The notes under the pieces: generated by a model | Databases searched by the model: none | The model's input: only the letters and a program-made list of their open reading frames with translations | Told to the model about the DNA's origin: nothing | Part shown: piece after piece, positions 1-12,600 of the stretch | How positions within the stretch are numbered: the first letter of the stretch is position 1 | Layout of the letters: each line of letters starts with the position of its first letter | NCBI GenBank assembly: GCA_951802425.1 | Contig: OX637802.1 | Coordinates: 2,790,001-2,854,000, forward strand | Direction: 5' to 3' | DNA: 64,000 nucleotides | Origin: Clavaria fumosa | Lineage: Eukaryota > Basidiomycota > Agaricomycetes > Agaricales > Clavariaceae | Made by a program: the position numbers and the translations under genes

Positions 1-3000
1 ACGGCGCTGAGGTGAATCAGCTGAAATGTAACCATTTTATTCTGAACCTGATACCTTATTACAGTGGCTCCATCGTTCGGCATTCTCTTTTGGGGGTTTT
101 GTCGACGTCAGTGGGAATGTACAGGCAACACTGCAGAGCTCACAGGCTGCTCAAAATTTGGTTTACGGTTTATACGAGGTATGCATCAACGGTGACCTTA
201 TTATCCTCTTCATAAAGTAATGTGGTATTGTGTTGCAGGCGAATACTATGATGTTGCGGTTCGTGCCCCTGCCTTGACCTTGGCCGTCTGCCAACCCTAA
301 TCACTCATATGTAGCGCCGAGTCCGCTATCAAGGCGGCTATCCGCGCAGACCCTAGGAGGACCTTCGGTCTTAGGACCCAGCTCCTTTCGGGAGGGATAA
401 TCAAGGCCAATCGCCCAACGTCCGCGGATCGCGCAGAAGGCAAAGCTCCGGATGCTGAGTTTCTCAAGGCACAGTACTCCTGGTTTGCACCGCAGCTTTC
501 GTATTCGGTCTCTGAAATAAGCTCTGTGGGTTGTTTTTTTTTTTCGGGAACGATCGTTCACCCGCGTGTCCTGATTTCTGATCTTCACCATGGCAGAGAG
601 TCGGATTCGGTTTTCTTGCGGGCGAACAGACATTCAGTTTGTTGTCCCGGCAAACGCCTTTAGCGCTTGAAGTTGCCTTCGATGCTGAGTTGATCAAGGC
701 CTATTTTACCCCCGCTACATCATCGTCGTCTTCTTCACTGTCGGGATCGTTATCCTCATTCTCATCTCTGCCCTCGTCTTCATTGCCTATGCGTTTTACG
801 GCTTCTGTGCCCGCCACTTCGTCCCTCTTTGTCTCAAGCCCGTCTACCCTCGCCCTCGTCCCACCCAACGCTGCCCCCGCCCCTCTAGTCAAAGCTGCCC
901 TCTCCATCGGCTCGAATCCTTATGACACAAGCGCCTCGACCACGACCGCCGATCCCCACGTCGCGATCCCGACCGCGTCCATCCACCGACCCGCAGCCGC
1001 CCTCGTGCGCATCCCGTCCGCGATGCGCAAGGACCTCGTGCCCGACCCGCACACGCTCTCGCCCTCCGCGCTTACGGCGTGGACGGCGGCGCAGCGGAGC
1101 GTGTCTGCGCTTCAGATTCATGGGCTTTCTGTTATGAATCCTACGGTTGTGCGCAGGGCTGTGATTAATGCTGTTGACGAGCCTGCTGCCGGGGCCGGTG
1201 TCGCGTCCGTCTCTAGCGTCCTGGCTGTTAAGCCGGGGACCACGCCCCCTCCAGATGGTTTCGTCTTGACAGGGGATATCAACCCGTTCAGCATCGCTAA
1301 TCTCAAAGGTATGCTAGTTACTCCCTGGTCGTTTGTCTGTTTCTTGACGCGGCTTGTTGTTAGCCAAACTTTACAGCTGGCATGGCCCTTCTCCTGTTTG
1401 GGTACATCCGACTGTGGGACTGGCGCCTATGTACCTAATGGCAAAACTCCCTGATGACCTCAAACTATCAACCGTTATCCCGCTCCTGAAGTCCACGCTA
1501 TATGATAAACTCAATTTCAAGAATGCCTCTTTCACGTGCCGTTACTTTTTATCTCACGCTCTCGTTTCGGCTGCTCACATTGCTATCATAGGTACCAAAA
1601 CTACAATTTCGAGAAAGACAAAGATCTGGGCTTGCATATCGATGCAGATATCGAGATCGACTCGTCTTTCGGCATCCTCCACGACATTCTCGTCACAGCT
1701 TTTAAAATCCCAAATCCGAAGCTACATGTACACGGTGCACTTGGCGGGCAGACCCTTAAGGATCCCTTGAATATTACCTCGCTTGTGTTGGAGGGCGTCT
1801 TTGCTGGTATCAAGGTAAGGATGGTCTTTCGCTCGCTGCGGTTTGGGTTCTGAGATTGCTTATGTTTTTAGTTGAGACCGTTTGACGGGTTGGAACTGAC
1901 GGAGATTGGCCTGCGTCTGTATGGTATCCCGTCCGCGTCTTACCCTGACTGGACGATGCGCATGCGATACGACTTCAGCATCAATGGCAAGATGACCATC
2001 AGCGCGCCAGGTGGGCCATTAGCCCTCGACTACTCCATTGGTGCAGGTAGCAGTATGGCACATTTGCAAGCTACTGTAAAGGGAGAGGTATGGCCCAATG
2101 CTTTTGGCGTGAAAGGCATGAACGTGAGTCCGAGTAAGTCAGCGACGAATGATTTATTAATCCGCATACGCGCATATCTAGCTCGACTCGATCAACTTCA
2201 ACGCTTCATTTGATACTAAACAGCCATTGAAAACTCTTCAATTCGATGTCGAGGCTGCCTTTGATGGCGACACTGTGACCGCCTACTTCCTAGGCTCTTA
2301 CAGTCCTGGAGGAGCGTACCATTTGACGGCGACAGTCCAGAATTTCGGCTTCGATGGCGTTCTGGATGTCTTCAAGCACATTGGTGGTGGGACTCTACAG
2401 GTGCCTAACGTCGACATTGATGTCGGATCTGCCACTCTGGAAATTCAATCTGGAACGCTCTCTGTCACCGTTTCAAGTCTCAAGGTGTCATCGTTCGCCG
2501 CCTTAGACGTCGTCCTGGTAATATCGAGTGCTGGAGTGATGTTGCAGGGTAATCTGATTGACGATACTCTGAGTCTCCATGACGTCGATATTAAGAAAGC
2601 TTACGTCAAAGTCGACATCGCCAAGTCTGGATCTGGAAAGACTTCCGACGTCGTGCTTGGAGGAGAAGTGCAGTTCCAGGGAATCACTATCGACGCTATT
2701 GTCCATCTCTACCCCTCCTCTGATGGCAACAAGGGCATCGAATGGACTGTAGTTGGCGCGATGTCCAGCTCTGGGGATCTTTCGCTCTCGTCTTTGATAC
2801 CCGAACTGAAGGTTTGTGCTCGTCGTTGCTCTCGTGAAGATCTTGTGGATGCTTACGTGAGGTTAACAGGGCTCTTTCATGGATGGAATTGTTCTCCGCA
2901 GTGCCTCCTTAATTGTAGCATCAAAGGACGACCCGTCGCTTGGAGCTGTACTGTCTAAGCCGTATCCTGTGAAAAAAGGTGTTTTGCGCCGTCAAGTTTT

Positions 3001-6000
3001 TCGGTGACGCGACCTGCTCACTATTTCATCATCGTTCAGGTGTCCAAGTCTGCGCTGAGCTCGGCGAGCTGCCAGCTCTTAATTCCCTTACTAGATCCTC
3101 GACGCCTGGTTTGCTTCTCCAGGCCGGATGGAGTTCCGCCACTGGCTTCACCCTTGACATTGTGCTGCCCACTCCCTCGACTGTCAACCTTGGACGTGGC
3201 ATCACCACCGACCCCTTCAAATTACGGATCGAGACGAAACCTCCAATGCTTGAGTTGATAGCTGGCGTCAAGACTCCAGTCCCGAAACAGAGCGATCCGT
3301 TAGATTTCGTAAGCTTGCTTTCTCATTCTTTCGTCCACGGTAGTAATGAGCGTCGGCATGCTTGTAGAGCATGATTCTTTCCTTCAATTTGATCGAGGCC
3401 ATTGCTACTGGGCAGTTGCACGGCTACTGGATTAATCCTTTCGGCATCAGCGACCGTATCAAGATCGGGCCCGACTTGGCTCTCTCCATTAATATTATAT
3501 TCGCTCAATTTGTGTCGACTGGGTGCGTGTTTCGGCCGATTGTCTTCTACATTACCGCTGACCATTACGTATTTAACAGTACGCCAAGTGGCTTAGGCTT
3601 CGTTGGAGGACTCCAAATCGGAAAGACTTCTGCCCAAGTCGCGTTTCAAGTCAGTGAAGACCCATCGCGTAGGTTGTTCAATACTTGGTCATTTGGGAGT
3701 TGCTACATCTTCTCTCCGCTCGTTCCAGGTGAGGTACTCAAGGTCGAGGTGAAGAAACTGGACATCAACGATGTGGTCTCACTTGCTTGTGATGTGACCA
3801 AATTGAACATTCCGCAGCCCCCGAATTTCCTCGACTTTGAGGATGTTAGTCTCTACATCTGCCCGGTTGGAACGACGATAGGAACCATCGTGTATCCGCA
3901 AGGTTTCTCGTTCTCTGCGGTCCGCATGCGCAATCAGCATGTCAGACCTCAAGATTGCGGGTGGAGTGGACAACTTCTCCCTTGGGCCTCTTGTTGTGCG
4001 GGGTCAGAACGGGCCCCGCGCGACGTTGGATATTCAGATTGGAACTACGACCCAGATGGGACACGTTGACGGGCTGGTACGAATCTTATACCGTTCCCAT
4101 GATCCTATGACTTTGCTTAGAAAAATGTTCTTCGTCAGATTGAGCTCTTTGACGTCAGCGCAGCTATCAGCATCACCTTCAGCGTCCTCCCGTCGCTCAC
4201 ATTCCAATTTGACATGGTCCTCCATTTCACCCCCCTTCTCACATTCAGTGTCCATGCCGCTCTGATTGGCAGGGTCACCGATTTCAGCAACCTGTCCAAT
4301 CTCGATTTTGAATTCCTTGCTATACTGCAACAGCACATCCTTGACTATGTCAATGAACAGTAAGAGCTGTTCCCATCCTCCGAAAGCCCGTCCGTTTCTT
4401 GGACTTACACTCGGATTCCAGATTGCAGGCCCAATTTGAGCTCGCTAAACACGCTACCGATGAAGGGATCGCTTCGGCACAGGCGAAGATAGCCGCGGCG
4501 CAACGGGACGCGGACGCGGGGATAGCAGCGGCTCAAAAGGTCGTGTCGTTTTTCTCCGGTCAGCCGACGTCAACTCATGGCAGGGCTTGAATATGTAGGC
4601 CTTGGATGCCGCATTTGCGTCCTGGCAAGCCAAATCGGATGCTGTTCACAAGTCCTCGCAGCGGGTCATCGACGACTATAATGCGCAATTCCATAAATTG
4701 TCCGACGCCTTGAACACTGCGAAAGCTTCGTTTGACGCCGCGACACAGCGTGCGCAAAAGGCCCTTCAGGTCAATATCTTCTGACCCTTACGAATTGAAC
4801 CGTTCTGAATAACTGACTGTGTTGCGCAGGATGCTAATAATGACCGCGGCAGGAAATTGGCTGATGCGCAGGCTAAGTTGACATCTGCCCAAAAGTAATG
4901 TCTTTCGATTATTTCTTTCGCCGGACGCCCTTCTGATAGAGGCCATGTTTTGTTGCAGCGACTGGGCAAATCGCATTCGGAGTGCGCAACAGGACGTCGA
5001 CAATGCTGAACGCAAGACGAATAACGATATTAAAGAGTACGTTGCCTGAGATCTGTGCATGTGTGGCGCAACCTCTAATCATTCCTCCCTCCCTTCAGTG
5101 CCCAGGGTAAAGTCGACAGTGCAAAGAGTGCGGTCGACTCGCTGCAGGGGGAGATCGATGCTACCCAGCGAGATATCGATAAGGCGAAGAGCAACCCTAT
5201 CCCTATCCCTGTCCCTCCCGTCCCTCCTATTCCCTGGCCTCCATTCTCTATCCCGTCCATCCCGTCCATCCCGTCCATCCCGTCCATCCCGTCCATCCCG
5301 TCCATCCCTCACATTCCAAATCCTTTCGGGTTCATTGCAATTCATCCTCCCGTTGCAGCTCTCGGTATTGCGGATGGTGGTGTCTTTTCGCTTCCTGTCC
5401 TTGAGGCTAAGGTTGGTGACCTTCGTCGTCTGCATAATGTATTGCTTGACAATCGTATCTTCATTAGCTCCGCACACTGCAGGCCTCGAAGCTTGCCGCG
5501 GACGGAGTGTTGGCTGCTGCCAAGGCTGTTCTCACTGGTGGTGCGATTGCAGCTGACCAAGTAGCATTCGCGGCAGCACGAGCTACTCTCGACGCTACTA
5601 AACAATCAGGTGCTGCTGCCATCGACGCAGCTAAGAAGTCTGTGCAACTCACGGATCAGGCAACCGCTGCCGCTGTCAATGCGGCACAGGCCGGAATTGA
5701 AGCCGCAAAGAGAGGGTCTGAGGCTGTTGCATTTCAAGCTGCCCAACAAGCATTGTCTTCATTTCAAACGGCAGGCGCAGCCGCTCTTCACGCCGCTCAG
5801 CAGGTGCTTCTGTTTGTTGACTTGATTGCATTCCGAATCTCATCCGTTTTTGTTTAGGCTGTTGATGCCCTCATTCAATCAAGTGAATGGCTTGCGTATC
5901 AATCCGCGTCGGCCGGTCTTTCCGTTGCGAAGCAGGTCACCCCGGCCTTGCAAGCCGCAAATGCCGCTCTTGGTGTGGCGAAAGACGCCGCGAACGCGAC

Positions 6001-6332
6001 CCTCTCGGCAGCAGCGTGGGTTGCGAAACACGGCGCCTCGCTCTTCAATATCGAGGAGATTCGCCTTTCCGGCGCCTTGAAGGCCATCGCAACTGGGGGT
6101 GAAGCATTCTCCGCTGAGATTAAGGGGGAAGTCGCGGCGAAGCCGTTTGATTTGAAGTTGGGATTCGATCCCCGAAAGACGGGTGAATTCTTGGGGGAGA
6201 TTTTCAAGCAGTGCGTTGCGCTTTTCATTTTTTGTATTGGATCTTGACCCCTCAACTGACCCTCTTTTTTTTTTTTTTTTTTTTTGCTTCAGCTTGTGGG
6301 ACGAGATCAAATCAGGGAAAATCAGCTTCTAG
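1..6332 (+). CDS. Large unknown multi-exon protein, tandem copy 1 (5' end outside window)
   Basis: Function not recognised. The window opens inside exon 5 of the 28-exon model worked out for copy 2. Exons by phase-consistent GT-AG splicing: 1-11, 65-178, 239-258, 315-507, 597-1330, 1377-1535, 1592-1814, 1872-2123, 2182-2811, 2870-2978, 3040-3308, 3368-3522, 3580-3668, 3729-3844, 3903-4076, 4139-4359, 4422-4539, 4599-4769, 4830-4894, 4959-5036, 5099-5411, 5483-5803, 5858-6210, 6293-6332 (stop TAG). The frame is open throughout. Up to about 3158 it differs from copies 2/3 by scattered substitutions and small in-frame indels; beyond that it matches copy 2. The intron at 179 has a normal GT donor where the other copies have GC. 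The sequence runs from a beta-rich middle to Ala-rich helices and a Pro-rich linker. No signal peptide or membrane span is seen in the visible part. Exon edges are my inference and need RNA support. Confidence 0.8.
5250..5303 (+). repeat. 9-bp coding minisatellite, 6 units (Ile-Pro-Ser)
   Basis: Six in-frame copies of ATCCCGTCC in exon 25 encode (IPS)6 within a Pro-rich linker between a charged helical segment and the Ala-rich C-terminal region. The same six units occur in copy 2 at 13204-13257; copy 3 has 14 (21141-21266). Because the unit is 9 bp, array-length changes keep the reading frame. Confidence 0.95.
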
Positions 6333-6543
6333 TCACCGTAACGTAACCATGTACAATGTTTTGTGTAGGATTACTATTACCATTTCGAGTCTCGGATGTC
6401 AAGCCTGTGTGTTGACGTGTGTGTACACGGTGAAACGCGATCGCGGTAGGTTTCTCACGCAAGAATGACGGTGCCTCAATCACACCGATTCCATATTCTC
6501 TGCAATGTTGGTGAGCGGTAGCACTTGCTCTCGCCATGGTGGG

Positions 6544-6550
6544 TATAAAA
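6544..6550 (+). promoter_or_regulatory. TATA box of tandem copy 2
   Basis: TATAAAA lies 65-71 bp upstream of the chosen ATG (6615), in the 282-bp spacer after the stop of copy 1 (6332). The same spacer and box recur before copy 3 (14498-14504). Confidence 0.7.
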
Positions 6551-6614
6551 GTACGGCTTGCTCACATGCAGAGATTCGGTAGACCCCGATACTGGTCTCC
6601 TTCTCTCTCCTACA

Positions 6615-6650
6615 ATGTCTTTCGCTTTTTCTCCCACCTTTACTCCAAGT

Positions 6651-6689
<39 letters not shown>

Positions 6690-9600
6690 GGCACTACCGG
6701 TCCTCCTCAGATGGTTGCAGACGAGGATCCTATCGAAGTGTCCGGCCACGGCTGGAGAGACCCCCCCGATACGAACGACAGAATAACGGTCTGTGCGTAC
6801 CTAACTATGGCGACCCTTCGTCCTTCCCAGGAATACCGACCGTCTTCTCAGGGTTTCTACGTATATATCACCTCGACGTCCCAGGAGACACAAGGGAATT
6901 TATCCAACTAAACGAGGGTTCGGGCAATGGCCTCTTGAGCATCCCGTACATCCTCCTCGAGGACCTGCGGATGCGCATCGTTCCTGATAATGAGGCCGTT
7001 GCAATCAAGATGTTTCAAGAGGACCGCCAGAAACATCTTCCAGTCTTGTACGACTCCAGTGGCAGGCAAATACAAACGCTCCTTGACCGCGAGACGCGTG
7101 CCTCGGCGAAGCTGGCTGCAACTGGCCCTTTGAGCGATTGGGCTTGGATCATTGTCGAGCAGTGCGTGCCTTTTTCACTAGCTACATGGTTTTTTTGATG
7201 CTGATCTTTTATTCAGGTGGAGAGCGGCTGCTTATAGAGCTCGTATGTCCTACCTTACAAACTCATTACTCATTTTCGTTCGTTTCTGATTGACAAGGCT
7301 TGGAAACACAGAGCAAGGCCGGCCCTCTGAGGGGTACGACCCTGCAGTGCGTTACTGGAGGCCCTGGCCAACAAACGGCGGAAATACGGCTCCTCCTTCT
7401 CCGAAACCCCTGAATCTCTATATCGTACCCATCGGGAGAACCACCGTGGCGGCGCTCGAAACCGCCTTCGAGACTATCTACAATGATAAGAATGCTCATG
7501 ACCTCGGCGTACCCAAGGAACTAGTCAAAGTCCAAGCCCTTCCTCCCCAGGACGGTGAAATCGTGTCGACGGATTTCTTCAAGATGTGGTCTTTGTATGT
7601 GGAGAAGGGCCAGAGGGCAGTTTTGTTTGGGACCGTGATCAAGCCTTGGGAATACGGCTTCCCCACTGTTCCCCAGCTGCAACAGTTTCATAAAGATTTC
7701 TTTAGCAACAAAGATTCTTTATTTAGATATCAAGATTCGGCGACGTGGTCGTCTATCACTTCTAAGAAAGTAGGTTACGCGGATGGAAGCAAGAGGGAAG
7801 TGACTCAACAATCCGTCATGAATCACGCCAGCGCATCATATGTGAGTTCTCAAGTGAGACTTCTGGAGCCTTGTTCACTTTTTGGTCTTTTGTAAAAGTT
7901 CGGCAGACCAAACTATGCTCCAGGTTACCCAGACAAATATATTCCGTCATTGAAATACGGCGCTGAGGTGAATCAGCTGAAATGTAACCATTTTATTCTG
8001 AACCTGATACCTTATTACAGTGGCTCCATCGTTCGGCATTCTCTTTTGGGGGGTTTGTCGGCGTCAGTGGGAATGTACAGGCAACACTGCAGAGCTCACA
8101 GGCTGTTCAAAATTTGGTTTACGGTTTATACGAGGCATGCATCAACGGTGACCTTATTTTCCTCCCCATAAAGTAATGTGGTATTGTGTTGCAGGCGAAT
8201 ACTATGATGCTGCGGTTCGTGCCCTTGCCTTGACCTTGGCCGTCTGCCAATCCTAATCACTCATATGTAGCGCCGAGTCCGCTATCAAGGCGGCTATCCG
8301 TGCAGACCCTAAGAGGACCTTCGGTCTTAGGACCCAGCTCCTTGCGGGAGGGATAATCAAGGCCAATCGCTCAACGTTTGCGGATGGTGCAGAAGGCAAA
8401 GCTCCGGATGCTGAGTTTCTCAAGGCACAGTACTCCTGGTTTTCACCGCAGCTTTCGTATTCGGTCTCTGAAATAAGCTCTGTGGGTTGTTTTTTTTTTT
8501 CGGGAACGATCGTTCACCCGCGTGTCCCGGTTTCTGATCTTCACCATGGCAGAGAGTCGGGTTCGGTTTTCTTGCGGGCGAACAGACATTCAGTTTGTTG
8601 TCCCGGCAAACGCCTTTAGCGCTTGAAGTTGCCTTTGATGCTGAGTTGATCAAGGCCTATTTTATCCCCGCCACATCCTCGTCGTCTTCTTCACTGTCGG
8701 GATCGTTGTCATCTTCGCCCTCGTCTTCATTGCCTATGCGTTTCACGGCTTCTGTGCCCGCCACTTCGTCCCTCTTTGTCTCAAGCCCGTCTACCCTCGC
8801 CCTCGTCCCACCCAACGCTGCCCCCGCCCCTCTTGTCAAAGCTGCCCTCTCCATCGGCTCGAATCCTTATGACACAGGCGCCTCGACCACGACCGCCGAT
8901 CCCCACGTCGCGATCCCGACCGCGTCCATCCACCGACCCGCAGCCGCCCTCGTGCGCATCCCATCCGCGATGCGCAAGGACCTCGTGCCCGACCCGCACA
9001 CGCTCTCGCCCTCCGCGCTTACGGCGTGGACGGCGGCGCAGCGGAGCGTGTCCGCGCTCCAGATTCACGGCATCTCTGTCATGAATCCCACGGTCGTGCG
9101 GAGGGCTGTGATTAACGCCGCCGATGAGCCTGCTGCCAAGGCTGGTGTCGCATCCGTTGGAATTGTCTCCAACGTCCTGGCTGTTAAGCCCGGGGCTACT
9201 CCGCCTCCCGATGGTTTCGTCTTGACAGGGGATATTAACCCGTTTAACATCGCCAGCCTCAAAGGTATGCTGATTATTCCCTGGCCGTTTGTCTGTTTCT
9301 TGACGCAGCTTGTTAGCCAAACTTTACAGCTGGCACGGCCCTTCTCCTGCTTGGGTACATCCGACTGTGGGACTGGCGCCTATGTACCTAATGGCAAAAC
9401 TCCCTGATAACCTCAAACTATCAACTGTTATCCCGCTCCTGAAGTCCACCCTATATGATAAACTCAATTTCAAGAATACCTCTTTCACGTGCCATTACTT
9501 TTTATCTCACGCTCTCATTTCGGCTGCTCACATTGCTATCATAGGTACCAAAACTACAACTTCGAGAAAGACAAAGATCTGGGCTTGCATATCGATGCAG

Positions 9601-12600
9601 ATATCGAGATCGACTCGTCTTTCGGCATCCTCCACGACATTCTCGTCACAGCCTTCAAAATCCCGAATCCGAAGCTACATGTACACGGCGCACTTGGCGG
9701 GCAGACCCTCGAGGATCCATTGAACATCACCTCGTTTGTGCTGGAGGGCATCTTTGCTGGTATCAGGGTAATGATGGTCTTTCTCTCACTGTGGTTTGGG
9801 TTCTGAGATTGCCCCATGTTTTCAGTTGAGCCCGTTTGACGGGTTGAAACTGACGGAGACTGGTCTGCGTCTGTATGGTATCCCGTCCGCGTCTTACCCT
9901 GACTGGACGATGCGCATGAAATATGACTTCAGTATCAATGGCAAGATGACCATCAGCGCGCCAGGTGGGCCATTAGCCCTCGACTACTCCATTGGTGCAG
10001 GTAGCAGTATGGCACATTTGCAAGCTACTGTAAAGGGAGAGGTATGGCCCAATGCTTTTGGTGTGAAAGGCATGAACGTGGGTCCGACTAAGTCAGCGAC
10101 GAATAATTTGTTAATCCGCACACGCGCATATACAGCTCGACTCGATCAACTTCAACGCTTCATTTGATACTAAACAGCCATTGAAAACTCTTCAATTCGA
10201 CGTTGAGGCTGCCTTTGATGGCGACACTGTGACTGCCTTCTTCCTAGGCTCTTACAGTCCCGGAGGAGCGTACCATTTGACCGCGACAGTCCAGAATTTC
10301 GGCTTCGATGGCGTTCTGGATGTCTTCAAGCACATTGGTGGTGGAACTCTACAGGTGCCTAACGTCGACATTGATGTCGGATCTGCCACTCTGGAAATTC
10401 AATCTGGAACACTCTCTGTCACCGTTTCGCGTCTCAAGGTGTCATCGTTCGCTGCCCTAGACGTCGTTCTGGTAATATCGAGTGCTGGAGTGATGTTGCA
10501 GGGTAATCTGATTGACGATACTCTGAGTCTCCATGACGTCGATATTAAGAAAGCTTACGTCAAAGTCGACATCGCCAAGTCTGGATCTGGAAAGACTTCC
10601 GACGTCGTGCTTGGAGGGGAAGTGCAGTTCCAGGGAATCACCATCGACGCTATTGTCCATCTCTACCCCTCCTCTGATGGCAACAAGGGCATCGAATGGA
10701 CTGTAGTCGGCGCAATGTCCAGTTCTGGGGATCTTTCGCTCTCGTCTTTGATAACCGAACTGAAGGTTTGTGCTCGTCGTTGCTCTCATGAAGATCTTGT
10801 AGATGCTTATGTGAGGTTAACAGGGCTCTTTCATGGATGGGATTGTTCTCCGCAGTGCCTCCTTAATTGTAGCATCAAAGGACGACCCGTCGCTTGGAGC
10901 TGTGCTCTCTAAGCCGTATCCTGTGAAAAAAGGTGTTTTGCGCCGTCAAGTCTTTCGGTGACACGACTTGCTCACTATTTCATCATCGTTCAGGTGTCCA
11001 AGTCTGCGCTGAGCTCGGCGAGCTGCCAGCCCTCAATTCCCTTACTAGATCCTCGACGCCTGGTTTGCTTCTCCACGCCGGATGGAGTTCCGCCACTGGC
11101 TTCACCCTTGATATTGTGCTGCCCACTCCCTCGACTGTCAACCTTGGACGTGGCATCACCACCGACCCCTTCAAATTACGGATCGAGACGAAACCTCCAA
11201 TGCTTGAGTTGATAGCTGGCGTCAAGACTCCAGTCCCGAAACAGAGCGATCCGTTAGATTTCGTAAGCTTGCTTTCTCATTCTTTCGTCCACGGTAGTAA
11301 TGAGCGTCGGCATGCTTGTAGAGCATGATTCTTTCCTTCAATTTGATCGAGGCCATTGCTACTGGGCAGTTGCACGGCTACTGGATTAATCCTTTCGGCA
11401 TCAGCGACCGTATCAAGATCGGGCCCGACTTGGCTCTCTCCATTAATATTATATTCGCTCAATTTGTGTCGACTGGGTGCGTGTTTCGGCCGATTGTCTT
11501 CTACATTACCGCTGACCATTACGTATTTAACAGTACGCCAAGTGGCTTAGGCTTCGTTGGAGGACTCCAAATCGGAAAGACTTCTGCCCAAGTCGCGTTT
11601 CAAGTCAGTGAAGACCCATCGCGTAGGTTGTTCAATACTTGGTCATTTGGGAGTTGCTACATCTTCTCTCCGCTCGTTCCAGGTGAGGTACTCAAGGTCG
11701 AGGTGAAGAAACTGGACATCAACGATGTGGTCTCACTTGCTTGTGATGTGACCAAATTGAACATTCCGCAGCCCCCGAATTTCCTCGACTTTGAGGATGT
11801 TAGTCTCTACATCTGCCCGGTTGGAACGACGATAGGAACCATCGTGTATCCGCAAGGTTTCTCGTTCTCTGCGGTCCGCATGCGCAATCAGCATGTCAGA
11901 CCTCAAGATTGCGGGTGGAGTGGACAACTTCTCCCTTGGGCCTCTTGTTGTGCGGGGTCAGAACGGGCCCCGCGCGACGTTGGATATTCAGATTGGAACT
12001 ACGACCCAGATGGGACACGTTGACGGGCTGGTACGAATCTTATACCGTTCCCATGATCCTATGACTTTGCTTAGAAAAATGTTCTTCGTCAGATTGAGCT
12101 CTTTGACGTCAGCGCAGCTATCAGCATCACCTTCAGCGTCCTCCCGTCGCTCACATTCCAATTTGACATGGTCCTCCATTTCACCCCCCTTCTCACATTC
12201 AGTGTCCATGCCGCTCTGATTGGCAGGGTCACCGATTTCAGCAACCTGTCCAATCTCGATTTTGAATTCCTTGCTATACTGCAACAGCACATCCTTGACT
12301 ATGTCAATGAACAGTAAGAGCTGTTCCCATCCTCCGAAAGCCCGTCCGTTTCTTGGACTTACACTCGGATTCCAGATTGCAGGCCCAATTTGAGCTCGCT
12401 AAACACGCTACCGATGAAGGGATCGCTTCGGCACAGGCGAAGATAGCCGCGGCGCAACGGGACGCGGACGCGGGGATAGCAGCGGCTCAAAAGGTCGTGT
12501 CGTTTTTCTCCGGTCAGCCGACGTCAACTCATGGCAGGGCTTGAATATGTAGGCCTTGGATGCCGCATTTGCGTCCTGGCAAGCCAAATCGGATGCTGTT

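Noticed and set aside
301..697. Minus-strand open frames near the window start
   Set aside because: They overlap phase-consistent plus-strand exons and introns conserved in all three gene copies.
5075..5477. Minus-strand open frames with MDG/RDG repeats opposite the minisatellite
   Set aside because: They are the antisense reading of the 9-bp Ile-Pro-Ser array inside a well-supported plus-strand exon.
7968..8171. Short plus-strand frame at the start of each 7.95-kb unit
   Set aside because: It runs through a GT-AG intron (7968-8020); the real exon (8021-8134) is in another frame.
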